The position numbers and the translations under genes are program-made. Shown piece after piece: positions 16,427 to 24,044 of a stretch of DNA of 64,000 nucleotides. Source of the DNA: Sandaracinaceae bacterium (GTDB lineage: Bacteria > Myxococcota_A > Polyangia > Polyangiales > Sandaracinaceae); NCBI GenBank assembly GCA_020633195.1, contig JACKEC010000017.1:186001-250000 (forward strand). Reading direction: 5' to 3'. The notes beneath the pieces are model-generated. The model saw nothing but the letters and a program-made list of their open reading frames with translations. It had not been told where the DNA came from and ran no database searches. Position 1 is the stretch's first letter. Each line of letters opens with the position of its first letter.

Positions 16427-17400
16427 GGGGCGCCGCGATCGGGCTCCTGCTCTGCGCGATGGCGACGCCCGCCGCCGCGCAGGTCGGGCCGCTGCGCCCC
16501 GACCCCATCGAGCCCCCCGAGTACGCGCCCCCCGCGCGCGAGGCCTGCTACGCGCGGCCCACCGGCTCCGACGGAACGGTGGCGCGCGCCCGCGTCTGCG
16601 ACGGCCCGCGTCGCGTCCCGCTCCCCGACGGCGAGGCGGCTCGGCGCGCCGAGGCGCTCGGGCTCGGGGGTCGGCCGGCCGCGGATCGGCTGCGCATCGG
16701 CCACGCGCCCGAAGCATGGCTCGCGTCGCTCGACGGGCCGCCTCCGGACGACCTCCTCTGGCCGGTGGCCCGGGGCCTGTTCAGCCGCGGCTTCGGTCAC
16801 GTCCGGCGCGCCGAGATCCGTCACCGCCGACACGACGGGCTCGACATCGTGGCGGAGGCCGGCGCGCACGTCCGCGCCGCGAACGACGGCCTCGTCGTCT
16901 ACGCGGACAACGGGGTCCGCGGCTACGGGAACCTGCTCGTGCTCCTCCACGTCGACGGCTCCGCGACGCTCTACGCGCACTGCCAGGCGATCTACGTGGC
17001 CCCCGGGCAGCTCGTGCGGCGAGGGCAGGTGGTGGGCGAGGTCGGGGCGACGGGGCTGCCGGTCGTCCCCCACCTCCACTTCGAGTGGAGGCGCGGCGGG
17101 GTCCCCCGCGACCCGCTGCCGGCCCTCGTCGAGCGCCCCGACGCGGCGGAGATCCGACCCGACGCGGAGACCCGCTTCGCGACCCCGCCCCCCAACGTCG
17201 TACGACCCGTCGTCAGCTCGGGCGTCCCTGCTACGATCGAGCGCCGTGGCACGCGAGAAGAAGAAGCCAGAGGTCGGGACCTCGCTGCGAGGGCTGCTGA
17301 AGGGCGTCGAGCCGAGCCCGCCGGCGGCGCCGAAGCCGAGCCCCGCGCCCGCGCGCCGCGTGAAGTCGAAGCCGCCGAGCGAGGGGCTCGCGGGGGATGA
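16423..17400 (+). CDS. M23 family metallopeptidase (LytM-like)
   Basis: A 325-residue secreted protein with signal MRGAAIGLLLCAMATPAAAQ. The LytM/M23 zinc peptidase core spans about residues 125-225. Its motifs are RHDGLDIVAEAG (HxxxD), the conserved loop LYAHCQAIYVAPGQLVRRGQ and PHLHFEW carrying the HxH pair. These enzymes cut peptidoglycan cross-bridges or act as scaffolds for amidases; here all metal ligands are present. Its ATG overlaps the preceding stop. The last 50 or so residues (Arg/Glu/Ala-rich) are read through the start of the Smr gene, a 155-base overlap in a different frame. The true stop may once have been earlier, or this tail is simply tolerated. Confidence 0.88.
   Translation: MRGAAIGLLLCAMATPAAAQVGPLRPDPIEPPEYAPPAREACYARPTGSDGTVARARVCDGPRRVPLPDGEAARRAEALGLGGRPAADRLRIGHAPEAWLASLDGPPPDDLLWPVARGLFSRGFGHVRRAEIRHRRHDGLDIVAEAGAHVRAANDGLVVYADNGVRGYGNLLVLLHVDGSATLYAHCQAIYVAPGQLVRRGQVVGEVGATGLPVVPHLHFEWRRGGVPRDPLPALVERPDAAEIRPDAETRFATPPPNVVRPVVSSGVPATIERRGTREEEARGRDLAARAAEGRRAEPAGGAEAEPRARAPREVEAAERGARGG
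17232..17237 (+). promoter_or_regulatory. Putative -10 box inside the M23 gene for the Smr gene
   Basis: TACGAT ends eight bases before the GTG at 17246, within the M23 coding region. It supports that GTG as a real start with a two-base leader. Confidence 0.35.
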
Positions 17401-17941
17401 CCGCGTCGTCTTCCAGGACGCGATGGTGGGGGTGCGCCCGCTGAAGGCGCGCACGTTGGCCAAGCAGAACCCGCGCGCGAAGGCGGTCGCCGAGGCCGCT
17501 CGGATCCACGCGACGGGGCAGGACGACGAGGTGCGCGCGCGGCTCGCGGCGCTCGTCGCCGGGGGCATCCACTTCCAGATCGAGCGGGACGGGGAGCGCG
17601 TCCGCGGCTGGCGCGCCGGCAGCCCGGCCCGCGAGGCCCACGCCCTCGAGCGGCGCGGGGTCGTCGCCGAGGCCACCCTCGATCTGCACGGCATGCGCGC
17701 GGACGAGGCGGCTCGGGAGGTCGTCCGCTTCGTCCGGGATCGCCACCGCAAGGGGGTCCGCCGCGTCTGCCTCGTGCACGGCAAGGGGCTGCACTCGGAG
17801 GGCGGGGTCGGCGTGCTCGGCGAGCGGGTGGTCGCGGTGCTCACCGAGGGAGGCGCGGCGCCCGTGGTCCAGGCGTTCGCCACGGCCTCGACCGAGCTCG
17901 GCGGCGCGGGCGCGCTGATCGTGCAGCTGACCCGCCGATGA
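17246..17941 (+). CDS. Smr domain protein (SmrA/YdaL type)
   Basis: A 231-residue protein. The basic, Pro-rich N-terminus (MAREKKKPEV) is followed by the conserved segment VVFQDAMVGVRPLKA seen in stand-alone Smr proteins. The Smr domain has LDLHGMRADEA near residue 150 and LVHGKGLHSEGG near 175. Smr domains are small MutS-related DNA/RNA nuclease or nicking modules. The usual C-terminal core is complete. The GTG start lies inside the M23 gene; a shorter start at Met60 (17423) would avoid the overlap. The stop overlaps the next ATG (ATGA). Confidence 0.88.
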   Translation: MAREKKKPEVGTSLRGLLKGVEPSPPAAPKPSPAPARRVKSKPPSEGLAGDDRVVFQDAMVGVRPLKARTLAKQNPRAKAVAEAARIHATGQDDEVRARLAALVAGGIHFQIERDGERVRGWRAGSPAREAHALERRGVVAEATLDLHGMRADEAAREVVRFVRDRHRKGVRRVCLVHGKGLHSEGGVGVLGERVVAVLTEGGAAPVVQAFATASTELGGAGALIVQLTRR

Positions 17942-18831
17942 TCTACCGCTGCATCGCGCTCGGGATCGCGCTCGCGGGCTGCGGCATCGCAGACGATACG
18001 GATCCGTGTGAGCGCCGGATGGCTGCGCTCGAGACCCGGCTCGCCGAGGCCGCTCGGACGGCGCCTCCGTCGGAGGCTCCGACCGAGGTGCAGCTCGCGC
18101 CCTCGGAGCACGGGGTCCTGCTCGAGGGGGCGCCGCCGCTCCTCGTGGTCGGCGACGAGGTCGTGTTCCAGGGGCGGGGCGTCGGGGGCGGCGACGACGT
18201 GGATCGCGTGGCCGAGACGCTGCGATCGGACCTGCGATCCTGGGAAGCGGCGCAGGGGCTCGAGGGCCCCGAGGTCGTCACGATCGCGCTCTGGGCCGAC
18301 GCGAGCTCGAGCGCCGACACGCTCGCTCGGCTCCTGCGCCACGCGCCGCCCAACGTCCGGTTCGCGGGGTTGGTTCGAGGGCCCCCGCTCGGCCCCCTCG
18401 AGCACGAGCCCGAGTGGCTCGACCAGACCTTGTCCGGGGGTGCTCAAGGTCGCCCCGAGGGCCAGCGGGTGCGGTTCGAGACCGCGTGGACCCGCGCCAC
18501 CTCGGACTGCCCCGCCGCGCGGGGGCAGATGCCCGCGCCCGCGGCCGTGCGACAGGGCGGTCCCCCGCTCGGCGCGCCCTCCATCGACGGATTGATGACC
18601 GCGCTCCGCAGCTGCTCCTGCGACCACACCGACTTCGTGGCCGTCGAGGCGGTGGCTCGGCGGGCCCTCGTCGACCCCGCCGGATCGGTGCACCGCCTGC
18701 GCGCCACCCTCCGCTTCGGCGCCCCCACCGACGCCGCGCCGGTGATCGAGGTCGAGACCAACCAGACCGTCGCGGACCTCGTGGCGCGGATCGACGAACG
18801 CGAGGGGATGCTCTGGGTTCGCTCCGACTAG
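17938..18831 (+). CDS. Putative lipoprotein of unknown function
   Basis: A 297-residue protein with lipobox GIALAGC (Cys15) after a short signal. A predicted helix (ERRMAALETRLAEAAR) follows, then a 110-residue alpha/beta segment (PPLLVVGDEVVFQGRGVGGGDDV to VRFAGLVRGPP) reminiscent in its pattern of ExbD/TolR-like periplasmic domains, though too divergent to name. A second half has a CSCDHTDF motif and ends with a strand-rich region. It is coupled to the Smr gene by an ATGA overlap and followed by a strong hairpin. Function unknown. Confidence 0.75.
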   Translation: MIYRCIALGIALAGCGIADDTDPCERRMAALETRLAEAARTAPPSEAPTEVQLAPSEHGVLLEGAPPLLVVGDEVVFQGRGVGGGDDVDRVAETLRSDLRSWEAAQGLEGPEVVTIALWADASSSADTLARLLRHAPPNVRFAGLVRGPPLGPLEHEPEWLDQTLSGGAQGRPEGQRVRFETAWTRATSDCPAARGQMPAPAAVRQGGPPLGAPSIDGLMTALRSCSCDHTDFVAVEAVARRALVDPAGSVHRLRATLRFGAPTDAAPVIEVETNQTVADLVARIDEREGMLWVRSD

Positions 18832-18845
18832 TCGGGTCAGCTCGG

Positions 18846-18875
18846 ACGGGCACGGGCACGGGCACGGGCACGGGG
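18846..18875. repeat. Hexanucleotide tandem repeat
   Basis: ACGGGC is repeated four times exactly (18846-18869), followed by ACGGGG. It lies between two convergent genes, next to a terminator-like hairpin. Short repeats of this kind vary in copy number by slippage. Confidence 0.85.
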
Positions 18876-18908
18876 CTTTGGCAGGGCCCTCTCGCGCCCT
18901 GTCAAAGC
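18875..18908. terminator. Bidirectional hairpin between convergent genes
   Basis: GCTTTGGCAGGGC (18875-18887) pairs with GCCCTGTCAAAGC (18896-18908) over 13 bases with one G-T wobble and an eight-base loop. The right arm includes the stop codon of the JmjC-like gene. It can stop transcription from both sides, although there is no long T tract. Confidence 0.7.
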
Positions 18909-19939
18909 TTGCCCGGGGTATACCACCGCACGTCGTTGTTCCTCGTGAACGCCACGAACGCGACGCTGACGGAGGCGTCCAGGGCTCGAACGTGATGCCA
19001 CCAGCCCACGGGCAGGAAGAGGGACTCGCCCGGGCCGAGGTCCACGGAGCGGAAGCCGTCGAGGCTCGCGCCCTCGAGCTCGGGGTCGAGATCGGCGTAC
19101 ATCGCCCGCGGGCTCGTCAGGAGCCGGGTCATTACGGGTGGTGCAATGGTGATACGTTTCCGGCCCGCGATCTGACAGAAGATGATGTTCGAGGTGTCGT
19201 GGTGGAGCGGCGTCACGGTCCCGGCGGGTCCGATCCAGAGCTGGCAACCCCCCACCAGCGCTTCGCGCTCGAGCACGCCGTGGAGGTCGCCGAGGTCGTC
19301 GAGCAGGGGGCGCAGCGGCCCCTCGAGGTTGCGGTTGCGGGCGATCATGTAGAAGTCGTTCGACTCCGAGGTCGCCTGCGTGCGCTCGATCAGCTCCGCC
19401 AAGGTGGTCTTCGAGAGCAGCTTCGGCGCGTTGATGTCGTAGTCGGGGTCCGCCTCGCGTCCCTCGCACACCTCCACCACCAGCTCCCCGAACCGGTCGG
19501 CGAGGGCCGCGAGCTGCCAGCGCTCGAGCGCTGGCCAGCCGCTCGTGAAGTCGGTCCAGACGACGGGGGTGCTCGTGGCGTAGTAGCGCTCGAAGAAGGT
19601 CTCCGCGGTCAGCCCCTCCGCCCGCTCGATGACCGCGGGGGCAGTGCGCGTGGCGAGCTGCTGCGAGAGCAGCCTCAAGACCTGGCCGTAGCGGGCGGCG
19701 CGGCGGGCGGTCCCCAGCGCGGCGCGGAAGATGGGTGACGCGAGCGTCTCGTCGACGCGAGCGCGCGCCTCTTTCTGGGGTACCCCTTGCTCGACCAGCG
19801 CCTCGAGCACCGCCTCGGGGCGCGCACCCCCGAGCAGGTTCTCGGCGAGCCACTCGCGCCACTCCAGCGCGAGCGTCTCGGGCGGCCGCCGCTGGGGCTT
19901 GCGCTTGCGGGTCGCAGGCTTGCGCGGCGCCCGGCTCAA
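18902..19939 (-). CDS. JmjC/cupin-like 2-oxoglutarate-dependent oxygenase
   Basis: A 345-residue protein with a basic N-terminus (RKPATRKRKPQRRPP), then a helical region, then a cupin-8/JmjC-type double-stranded beta-helix. The iron site is visible as PLHHDTSN (HxD, about residues 242-247) and the distal His in PVGWWHHVRAL. Other family marks are PVVWTDFTSGWPAL and GPGESLFLP. Relatives such as factor-inhibiting HIF and tRNA- or ribosome-modifying enzymes hydroxylate proteins or RNA using Fe(II), O2 and 2-oxoglutarate. The substrate here is unknown. Its ATG overlaps the stop of an upstream small lipoprotein gene by four bases. Confidence 0.88.
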   Translation of the reverse strand: MSRAPRKPATRKRKPQRRPPETLALEWREWLAENLLGGARPEAVLEALVEQGVPQKEARARVDETLASPIFRAALGTARRAARYGQVLRLLSQQLATRTAPAVIERAEGLTAETFFERYYATSTPVVWTDFTSGWPALERWQLAALADRFGELVVEVCEGREADPDYDINAPKLLSKTTLAELIERTQATSESNDFYMIARNRNLEGPLRPLLDDLGDLHGVLEREALVGGCQLWIGPAGTVTPLHHDTSNIIFCQIAGRKRITIAPPVMTRLLTSPRAMYADLDPELEGASLDGFRSVDLGPGESLFLPVGWWHHVRALDASVSVAFVAFTRNNDVRWYTPGKL

Positions 19940-20367
19940 GGGGCGGGCATCGGAGGGGGCGGCATCGGCGGGGGCATCGGCGGGATCACGTCTGCGTCGA
20001 AGCCCGCGTCACGCGGGGCCGGCATCGGAGGCGGCGGCCCGCCGGCGTCGGTCCCCGCGTCGACGGGCGGGGGCATCGGAGGCGGCGGCCCGCCCGCGTC
20101 GGTCCCCGCGTCGAACGGCGGGGGCATCGGCGGCGGGGACCCGCCCGCGTCGGTGCCCGCGTCGAGCCGGGCCGGCATGGGTGACGGAGGACCCGCGTCG
20201 CCCGCGTCCACCGCCGCGCCCCCATCGGAGGGCGGCACCATGGGGGCCGTCGTGTCACCGCAGCCCATCGCGCCCAGCGTCGTGATCGCCAGCGCGACCG
20301 CGGCCTCGCGGACCATCGCCGGCGTCTTGGGGAAGGGGGTCAGGCCCCTGTCGTCGCGCTCCGCCAC
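19936..20367 (-). CDS. Small repeat-containing lipoprotein
   Basis: A 143-residue frame from GTG 20367; the Met at residue 18 gives the compact signal MVREAAVALAITTLGAMGC. The mature part is almost wholly low-complexity: three perfect-register copies of a 17-residue unit (DAGTDAGGPPPPMPPPV) followed by a PMPPP tail. It is probably an extended envelope spacer. TAGAGT ends six bases before the GTG, favouring the longer start if leaderless. It is coupled to the oxygenase gene by an ATGA overlap. Prolines in the repeat could conceivably be oxygenase targets, but that is only a guess from gene order. Confidence 0.7.
   Translation of the reverse strand: MAERDDRGLTPFPKTPAMVREAAVALAITTLGAMGCGDTTAPMVPPSDGGAAVDAGDAGPPSPMPARLDAGTDAGGSPPPMPPPFDAGTDAGGPPPPMPPPVDAGTDAGGPPPPMPAPRDAGFDADVIPPMPPPMPPPPMPAP
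20011..20163 (-). repeat. Three 51-base in-frame coding repeats
   Basis: Three tandem units encode DAGTDAGGSPPPMPPPF, DAGTDAGGPPPPMPPPV and DAGTDAGGPPPPMPAPR. The near identity at DNA level indicates recent expansion. Confidence 0.85.
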
Positions 20368-20373
20368 GAGGAG

Positions 20374-20379
20374 ACTCTA
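20374..20379 (-). promoter_or_regulatory. Putative -10 box, leaderless
   Basis: TAGAGT on the reverse strand, then CTCCTC, then the GTG at 20367. Spacing fits a transcript starting on the start codon. Confidence 0.4.
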
Positions 20380-20387
20380 CACCAGCG

Positions 20388-21560
20388 TCAATCGCGGATC
20401 TCCACGACGATCGGGCAGTGGTCGCTGAGGACGTCCAGCGACGGCGGCGCCGAGCCGCGCGGTACCTGGCAGCCCGCGGCGCAGATCCCCGCCGTCTCCA
20501 TGGTCGCGGACAAGCCCGCCGACACGTACGCGTGGTCGAGCGCCGCCCCGTGGCCGCGGTAGATCTCGGTGCACTCGACCTCCCCGGGCGGCCGCCGCCA
20601 GCCGGCCCGGCCGAGGCGCGCGTCGAGGGCGGCGCGCTCGGCGGCGCCGTCGATCCCCCCGCCGCCCATCGAGTTGAAGTCGCCCAACACGATCGCGTCC
20701 CCGAGCTCGGCCGCCCGCGCGGCGAGCCGCTCCACGCTCTGGCTGCGGTGGTCGCGGTCGCGCGCCTCCGTCCCGCTGTCGAGGTGGACGACCACCCCGC
20801 GCAGCACCCGCCCCGATCCGAAGCGCAGCGTCGCCGCGAGCCCCGGGCGCAGGCGGCCCGTGCATCCCCCGAGCGGGTTGACGTCGTCGAGGCCCTCGAT
20901 GTCTTCGAGCCGCACCCGCGCTTCGTCCCAGAGCCAGCCCACGTGCTGTCGCCCGTCGCGCGGGCACGCGTCGAACGCGGCTCGCCACCGACCGCCCGTG
21001 GCCGCCGAGAGGCGCGCCGTGAGCTGCTCGACGGCGGCCTGTCCGCGCGCGTGCAGCATCACCTCCTGGACCGCGAGCGCGTCGACGCCGAGGGACGCGA
21101 TGGCGCACGCCATCCACTCGACGTCGGTCGGGTGATCCGCGGGCCCGTGGGCCGCGCCGTCGGGGAACCAGCGCAGGTTCCAGCTCCCGATCCGCGCACC
21201 CGGGGCGCGCGATCGGCGGGGCGCTGCCGCGCAGGCCGTCCGCGATCTCCAGGCCGGCGGGAGCGGCGCCGGCGCGCGGTCCAGGTAGCGAGCGCTCATC
21301 CACCCCGCCGACCCGTCGGGCGCGCGCACCTCGAGCCAGCGATGGTCCGCGTCCCACCGCAGGACCTCCACGTCGAGCCCGTCCGCGAGGCGTCCCGTCA
21401 CCGCCGAGTCGCCCGGCGTCGCGTGCAGCGGCACCCCATCGGCGTGGGTCGCGTGCACGCGGGCTCGCTCCTGCGCCGACACCCCCGGATCGCGGCACGC
21501 GGTCCAGAGCAGCGCGGCGGCCACGAGCGCCCAGCATCCTCGGCCCACGCCCCGGAGCAT
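20388..21560 (-). CDS. SH3-domain plus endonuclease/exonuclease/phosphatase (EEP) protein
   Basis: A 390-residue exported protein. The N-terminus is hydrophobic (GCWALVAAALLWTAC), perhaps a poor lipobox. A bacterial SH3-type domain covers about residues 35-95 (VPLHATPGDSAVTGRLADG to SAGWMSARYLDR). The rest is an EEP domain with GSWNLRWFP, LAVQEVML, a GDFNSMGG motif, CTEIYRGHGAALDHAYV and the terminal LSDHCPIV. The Asn, Glu, Asp-x-Asn and Asp-His catalytic residues are all present. EEP enzymes hydrolyse phosphodiesters (DNA, RNA, phospholipid or sugar phosphates). With an SH3 domain and export signal, an envelope or secreted nuclease/phosphodiesterase is likely. Confidence 0.85.
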   Translation of the reverse strand: MLRGVGRGCWALVAAALLWTACRDPGVSAQERARVHATHADGVPLHATPGDSAVTGRLADGLDVEVLRWDADHRWLEVRAPDGSAGWMSARYLDRAPAPLPPAWRSRTACAAAPRRSRAPGARIGSWNLRWFPDGAAHGPADHPTDVEWMACAIASLGVDALAVQEVMLHARGQAAVEQLTARLSAATGGRWRAAFDACPRDGRQHVGWLWDEARVRLEDIEGLDDVNPLGGCTGRLRPGLAATLRFGSGRVLRGVVVHLDSGTEARDRDHRSQSVERLAARAAELGDAIVLGDFNSMGGGGIDGAAERAALDARLGRAGWRRPPGEVECTEIYRGHGAALDHAYVSAGLSATMETAGICAAGCQVPRGSAPPSLDVLSDHCPIVVEIRD

Positions 21561-21567
21561 GGCACAC

Positions 21568-21577
21568 GTGATAGCTT
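21568..21577. promoter_or_regulatory. Overlapping divergent -10 boxes
   Basis: GTGATAGCTT holds TAGCTT (21572-21577) for the rightward gene at 21585 and, on the other strand, TATCAC (21573-21568) for the leftward gene at 21560. The boxes share the central TA, so the two promoters probably compete. Confidence 0.4.
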
Positions 21578-21584
21578 CCTCCGC

Positions 21585-22313
21585 GTGCTGCGCTTCGCGT
21601 TCGCCCTCGCGCTCGCTCTGGCCCCGATGCGGGCGCGCGCGGACGATCGGCCGATCTGCGAGGAGACGCCCTCGGACGCCGAGGTCCGCCAGCGCCTCGA
21701 GGTCCTGCGCGAGTACGTGCGCGCCGAGGAGCCGCCGGCTCGCCGGTGGTTCACCTCGTTCCTCGTCCTGCACGGGGTGATGGCGGCGAGCTCGGCCATG
21801 CTCGCGGCCTCCGCGGATCAGAACGAGGGCCAGCAGATCGACATGACCGTCAACACGATCAGCTCCACGCTGGCCGTGATCACCCTGCTGACGGCGACGC
21901 CGCCGATGATGGGCGCGGGCGGCACCCTCGACGGGATGCGGGAGGACAGCGACGCGGCGCGCCTCGCGAAGCTGCGCGAGGCGGAAGACATCTTGCGGCG
22001 GGAGGCGAACGCCGTGGACTTCGTCGACAGCTGGCTCGCGGCGACCGGGACCGCCGCGTACACCACCGCGGCGTCGACCACGCTGCTCGTGGCGTTCGAT
22101 CGCCTGAGCGCGGCGTACACCACGATCCTCGGCGGCATCGTGCTCGGCCACGGGCGGCTGCTCCTGCGACCGCACGGCGCGCGTGGCCTCTGGCGCCGCT
22201 ATCGCAGGCGCTTCCCGGACGCCGCCTGCGAGGAGGGGCCGACCCCCCTCGCCGGGCCGACCCTGCAGGTCACGCCGGTGGGGGCGGGCGTCGGGCTCAC
22301 CCTCCGCTTCTGA
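21585..22313 (+). CDS. Exported protein with hydrophobic segments, unknown function
   Basis: A 242-residue protein from GTG 21585 with signal peptide LRFAFALALALAPMRARADD. Mature hydrophobic segments (FTSFLVLHGVMAASSAMLAA, ISSTLAVITLLTATPPMMGAG, AAYTTAASTTLLVAFDRL, and a C-terminal AYTTILGGIVLGHGRLLL) alternate with an acidic helical region (ARLAKLREAEDILRRE). The C-terminus ends as a beta strand with a terminal Phe (GVGLTLRF), a pattern seen in outer-membrane proteins, but the helices argue for an inner-membrane protein. No family recognised. Divergent from the EEP gene with only 24 bases between. Confidence 0.7.
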   Translation: MLRFAFALALALAPMRARADDRPICEETPSDAEVRQRLEVLREYVRAEEPPARRWFTSFLVLHGVMAASSAMLAASADQNEGQQIDMTVNTISSTLAVITLLTATPPMMGAGGTLDGMREDSDAARLAKLREAEDILRREANAVDFVDSWLAATGTAAYTTAASTTLLVAFDRLSAAYTTILGGIVLGHGRLLLRPHGARGLWRRYRRRFPDAACEEGPTPLAGPTLQVTPVGAGVGLTLRF

Positions 22314-22374
22314 GCGCCTCTGAACGGTTCGTGCGACCCGGGCACCTGAGCCGCTACCCTACGTGGGATTCGCC

Positions 22375-23046
22375 GTGCGCCTGCCCCTGCTCATCGCCCT
22401 CCTCCTCCTCTCCGCGTGTGGGCCCGGAATGGCGATGCGATCCGGCCCGCTCGACCCCGGTCGCGCCGAGACCGACCCGTCGATGGAGTGCCTGCCCGAG
22501 CCCGACATGGAGCAGGCGTCGATGTCGCGGCACATGCGGTTCGGGTGGACCCTCGCCGAGCAGTCCTTCCTCATCCCGCCGCCCGAGGCGCCCGACGATC
22601 AGTCCGCGGAGAGCCTCGAGGCCTGGTCGTCGCAGGTGCTCGCGCCGTGGCTCGAGCGCAAGACGCACACGATCGAGTCGGCCCGCGCCGAGCTCGATCA
22701 GGCCGCCGAGGAGAACCACCGGCAGCGGATCATGGGCGGCGCCATCGTGGGGCTCATGTACGAAGACGTGGCGCGCGTGCTGCGCTCGATCCCCGCGCCG
22801 CGCGAGCTCGACGACGAGCCCGAGATTCAGGAGATCTATCGGAACGTGATGACCTCGCAGGCGCGACCGTTCCTCGAGCACGCTCGACGAGCGTACGGGG
22901 CGTGCGCGCAGAACGGCATCCAGCCCTCCTCGATGCGCCACTGGTCGCGGTTCTGCTCGGCGCGCGAGGAGCGCCTCCCCGGTCGAAACCGAACGGCCGA
23001 CCGCCTCCAGAGCGGGGAGACCGTCGTCGAGGTCATCGCCGACTGA
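22375..23046 (+). CDS. Putative lipoprotein, unknown function
   Basis: About 223 residues from GTG 22375, giving MRLPLLIALLLLSACGPG, a standard lipoprotein signal. An earlier in-frame GTG (22363) lies inside the TACGTG promoter-like box and is less likely. The mature protein is mostly helical (TIESARAELDQAAEENHRQR, QEIYRNVMTSQARPFLEHAR) with four cysteines and a conserved-looking SRHMRFGWTLAEQSF stretch. No domain recognised. It stands alone with cysQ about 100 bases downstream. Confidence 0.7.
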   Translation: MRLPLLIALLLLSACGPGMAMRSGPLDPGRAETDPSMECLPEPDMEQASMSRHMRFGWTLAEQSFLIPPPEAPDDQSAESLEAWSSQVLAPWLERKTHTIESARAELDQAAEENHRQRIMGGAIVGLMYEDVARVLRSIPAPRELDDEPEIQEIYRNVMTSQARPFLEHARRAYGACAQNGIQPSSMRHWSRFCSAREERLPGRNRTADRLQSGETVVEVIAD

Positions 23047-23150
23047 TCGACCGGCCCCGAGGCGGGGTCGAGAGACGGGCTCTGGCGGGGCGCCGAATCC
23101 CTGGTCGGCTACTGGCGGATCCGAGCGGGTCCGGGTTAGGGTCCTCTCGG

Positions 23151-24035
23151 ATGCTGGACCGAGAGCTCGTGGAGGCCGTGAAGCTCGCGCGCGAGGCGGG
23201 GAAGATCTTGATGGAGATCTACGCCACCGACTTCGACGTCGACTTCAAGGGTGAGGCGGATCCAGTGACCGCCGCCGACCGGCGCGCCAACGAGATGCTC
23301 GTGCGCCGGCTGCGCGAGTCCTTCCCGCACGACGGAATCGTGGCGGAGGAGACCGAGGACAAGTCCGACGCGCTCAAGCGCGGCCGCTGCTGGTACATCG
23401 ACCCGCTCGACGGGACCAAGGAGTTCGTCTCCAAGAACGGCGAGTTCTCCGTGATGATCGGCCTCGCGGTCGACGGTCAGGCCCGCCTCGGCGTGGTCTA
23501 CCGCCCCGTCGGCGACCGGCTCTACCGCGGCGTCATCGGTGACAGCGCGTTCGTCGACATCGCCGACCGGACGTTCCCCCTCGGGGTCACGGACGTGTCC
23601 GATCCGAAGGAGCTCCGGCTCGTGGTCTCGCGGTCGCACCGCTCCGCCTCGACCGACACGCTGGTCAAGCGGCTCGGGATCGAGCACGAGACGATGAGCG
23701 GCTCGGTCGGGCTCAAGGTCGGCCTCATCGCGCAGCGCGACGCGGACCTCTACGTCCACCTGTCGGAGCACTCGAGCGCGTGGGACAGCTGCGCGCCCGA
23801 GGCGATCCTGCGCTCCGCCGGGGGCTGCTTCACCGACCTCGGCGGCGACGAGTTCGTCTACGGCGGCGAAGACCTCAAGAACCGTCGCGGCATCCTCGCG
23901 TGCAACAACCGCGACACGCTCGCGGCGGTCCTCGACGTCGTGCGCGACGTCGCGACCGAGAACGGGTTGCTCGACGAGCCGGACGAGCGCGACGCCGACG
24001 CCACCGGCGGCCCGTCCGACGGCGAAGAAGAGTAG
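23151..24035 (+). CDS. cysQ: Inositol monophosphatase family, CysQ-like 3'(2'),5'-bisphosphate nucleotidase
   Basis: A 294-residue member of the lithium-sensitive phosphatase family. Metal-binding motifs are intact: VAEETED near residue 64, DPLDGTKEFVS near 84 and WDSCAPEAIL near 212. The 'DGTKEF' form favours CysQ over SuhB, which reads DGTxNF. CysQ removes the 3'-phosphate from adenosine 3',5'-bisphosphate, a by-product of sulfate assimilation and of phosphopantetheine transfer. The C-terminus has an acidic tail (DEPDERDADATGG). TAGGGT lies eight bases before the ATG. The neighbour converges with nine bases between stops. Confidence 0.88.
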   Translation: MLDRELVEAVKLAREAGKILMEIYATDFDVDFKGEADPVTAADRRANEMLVRRLRESFPHDGIVAEETEDKSDALKRGRCWYIDPLDGTKEFVSKNGEFSVMIGLAVDGQARLGVVYRPVGDRLYRGVIGDSAFVDIADRTFPLGVTDVSDPKELRLVVSRSHRSASTDTLVKRLGIEHETMSGSVGLKVGLIAQRDADLYVHLSEHSSAWDSCAPEAILRSAGGCFTDLGGDEFVYGGEDLKNRRGILACNNRDTLAAVLDVVRDVATENGLLDEPDERDADATGGPSDGEEE

Positions 24036-24044
24036 CGAGCCCGA

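Noticed and set aside
19936..20366. Plus-strand frame through the Pro-rich repeats read as Arg/Gly-rich protein
   Set aside because: The minus strand has the lipobox, repeat register and coupling to the oxygenase gene.
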